A stretch of DNA of 7,570 nucleotides, taken from assembly GCA_002469865.1 (NCBI GenBank), contig DKOD01000151.1:1-7570 (forward strand), read 5' to 3'. Below, piece after piece: positions 7,170 to 7,570 of the stretch. The stretch comes from Alphaproteobacteria bacterium UBA7371 (lineage in GTDB: Bacteria > Pseudomonadota > Alphaproteobacteria > UBA8317). How positions within the stretch are numbered: the stretch's first letter is position 1; each line of letters opens with the position of its first letter. Made by a program: the position numbers and the translations under genes. The notes under the pieces were generated by a model that saw nothing but the letters and a program-made list of their open reading frames with translations, was not told the DNA's origin and made no database searches.

Positions 7170-7570
7170 ATGATGCGCCAAATTCTCGTTTGTTTCATGA
7201 TGTTGGTCTTGGGGCTGCCAGCCATGGCCAGTCCTTTGTTGGTTGAGGGCAAAAAGCTTACCTACCAACGCATACTCACCAAGCCTGGTGCCGCAATCAT
7301 GGCAGCGCCCAATGGCGCAAAAACGGGAATTTACCCACCCTTCCAAATTCTTTACGTCTTTGAGCGCAACGATGGTTTTGCCTTCGTAGGCCCTAATGCA
7401 AATGGATCTGGTGAAGGTTGGGTTAAGGAGTCGGAGATTGTCGATTGGAGCCAAAATATTGTGGCCAGCTTCACCAACCCGGCCAATCGCGACAGGCAGT
7501 TGTTGTTCGATAGCCAAGAAAACCTCAATGAACTTTTGCAGCATGAAGCCTATGCAGACATGCTCATCGC
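7170..7570 (+). CDS. secreted or periplasmic protein with SH3-like domain (3' end outside window)
   Basis: The frame is open to the window edge and 133 residues are visible. Residues 1-20 are a classical Sec signal peptide: Arg3, a hydrophobic run, then Pro17 and A-M-A (18-20), with cleavage expected before Ser21. No Cys follows the cleavage site, so it is not a lipoprotein. Residues about 29-93 look like a bacterial SH3-type beta barrel: a Y-Q-R-I-L-T-x-P-G opening strand, alternating hydrophobics, and a closing G-E-G-W-V-K-x-S-E-I-x-D-W segment typical of the last SH3b strands. Residues 96-133 begin a second region (F-T-N-P-A-N-R). It starts 13 bases after the upstream stop and belongs to the same operon. 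The product should share the periplasm with the Cys-containing domains of the SrfA-like and Sel1-like proteins. The rest may be a von Willebrand A-type or PpkA-associated domain, which I only suspect from remembered neighbourhoods. Start and export are well supported; final function is unknown. Confidence 0.82.
   Translation, partial: MMRQILVCFMMLVLGLPAMASPLLVEGKKLTYQRILTKPGAAIMAAPNGAKTGIYPPFQILYVFERNDGFAFVGPNANGSGEGWVKESEIVDWSQNIVASFTNPANRDRQLLFDSQENLNELLQHEAYADMLI

Noticed and set aside
7077..7544. 155-codon minus-strand frame at the right end
   Set aside because: It spans the junction of two convincing plus-strand genes, including the signal-peptide start, and has no recognisable features.

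Overview
The window is a tightly packed, single-strand (+) run of five genes with 8 to 14 bases, or none, between them. It reads as one operon cut at both ends. The core is a srfA-srfB-srfC-type locus, the 'virulence factor SrfABC' module first named in Salmonella and scattered through proteobacteria. No RNA gene, mobile element, CRISPR array, promoter or terminator is supportable. There is no gene-free stretch longer than about 20 bases.

Layout: (1) 1-374, the 3' end of a gene whose product ends in a six-cysteine domain, best read as the exported C-terminal domain of SrfA. (2) 385-3450, srfB, a 1021-residue actin/Hsp70-like (ASKHA) ATPase with clear phosphate-1, phosphate-2 and adenosine motifs. 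(3) 3465-6170, srfC, a roughly 901-residue P-loop GTPase with Walker A, DxxG and TKxD motifs and a dynamin-like 'DFPG'. (4) 6179-7156, a 325-residue single-pass membrane protein with a cytosolic domain, Pro/Glu linker, one transmembrane helix and a Cys-containing Sel1-like periplasmic domain. (5) 7170 to the window end, the start of a secreted protein with a clean signal peptide and an SH3-like beta domain.

Working model (inference): two cytosolic NTPases, one Hsp70-like and one dynamin/GTPase-like, are made in near-fixed stoichiometry with one or two membrane-crossing proteins and a periplasmic SH3-like protein. That set resembles a machine coupling nucleotide hydrolysis in the cytosol to something in the envelope. 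The molecular job of SrfABC is poorly defined, so this is the most interesting content of the window.

Organism: the cysteine patterns, signal peptide and SrfABC content point to a Gram-negative proteobacterium. The moderate GC (about half by eye) and general protein style make an alphaproteobacterium my best guess, at low confidence. No marker gene is present to settle it.
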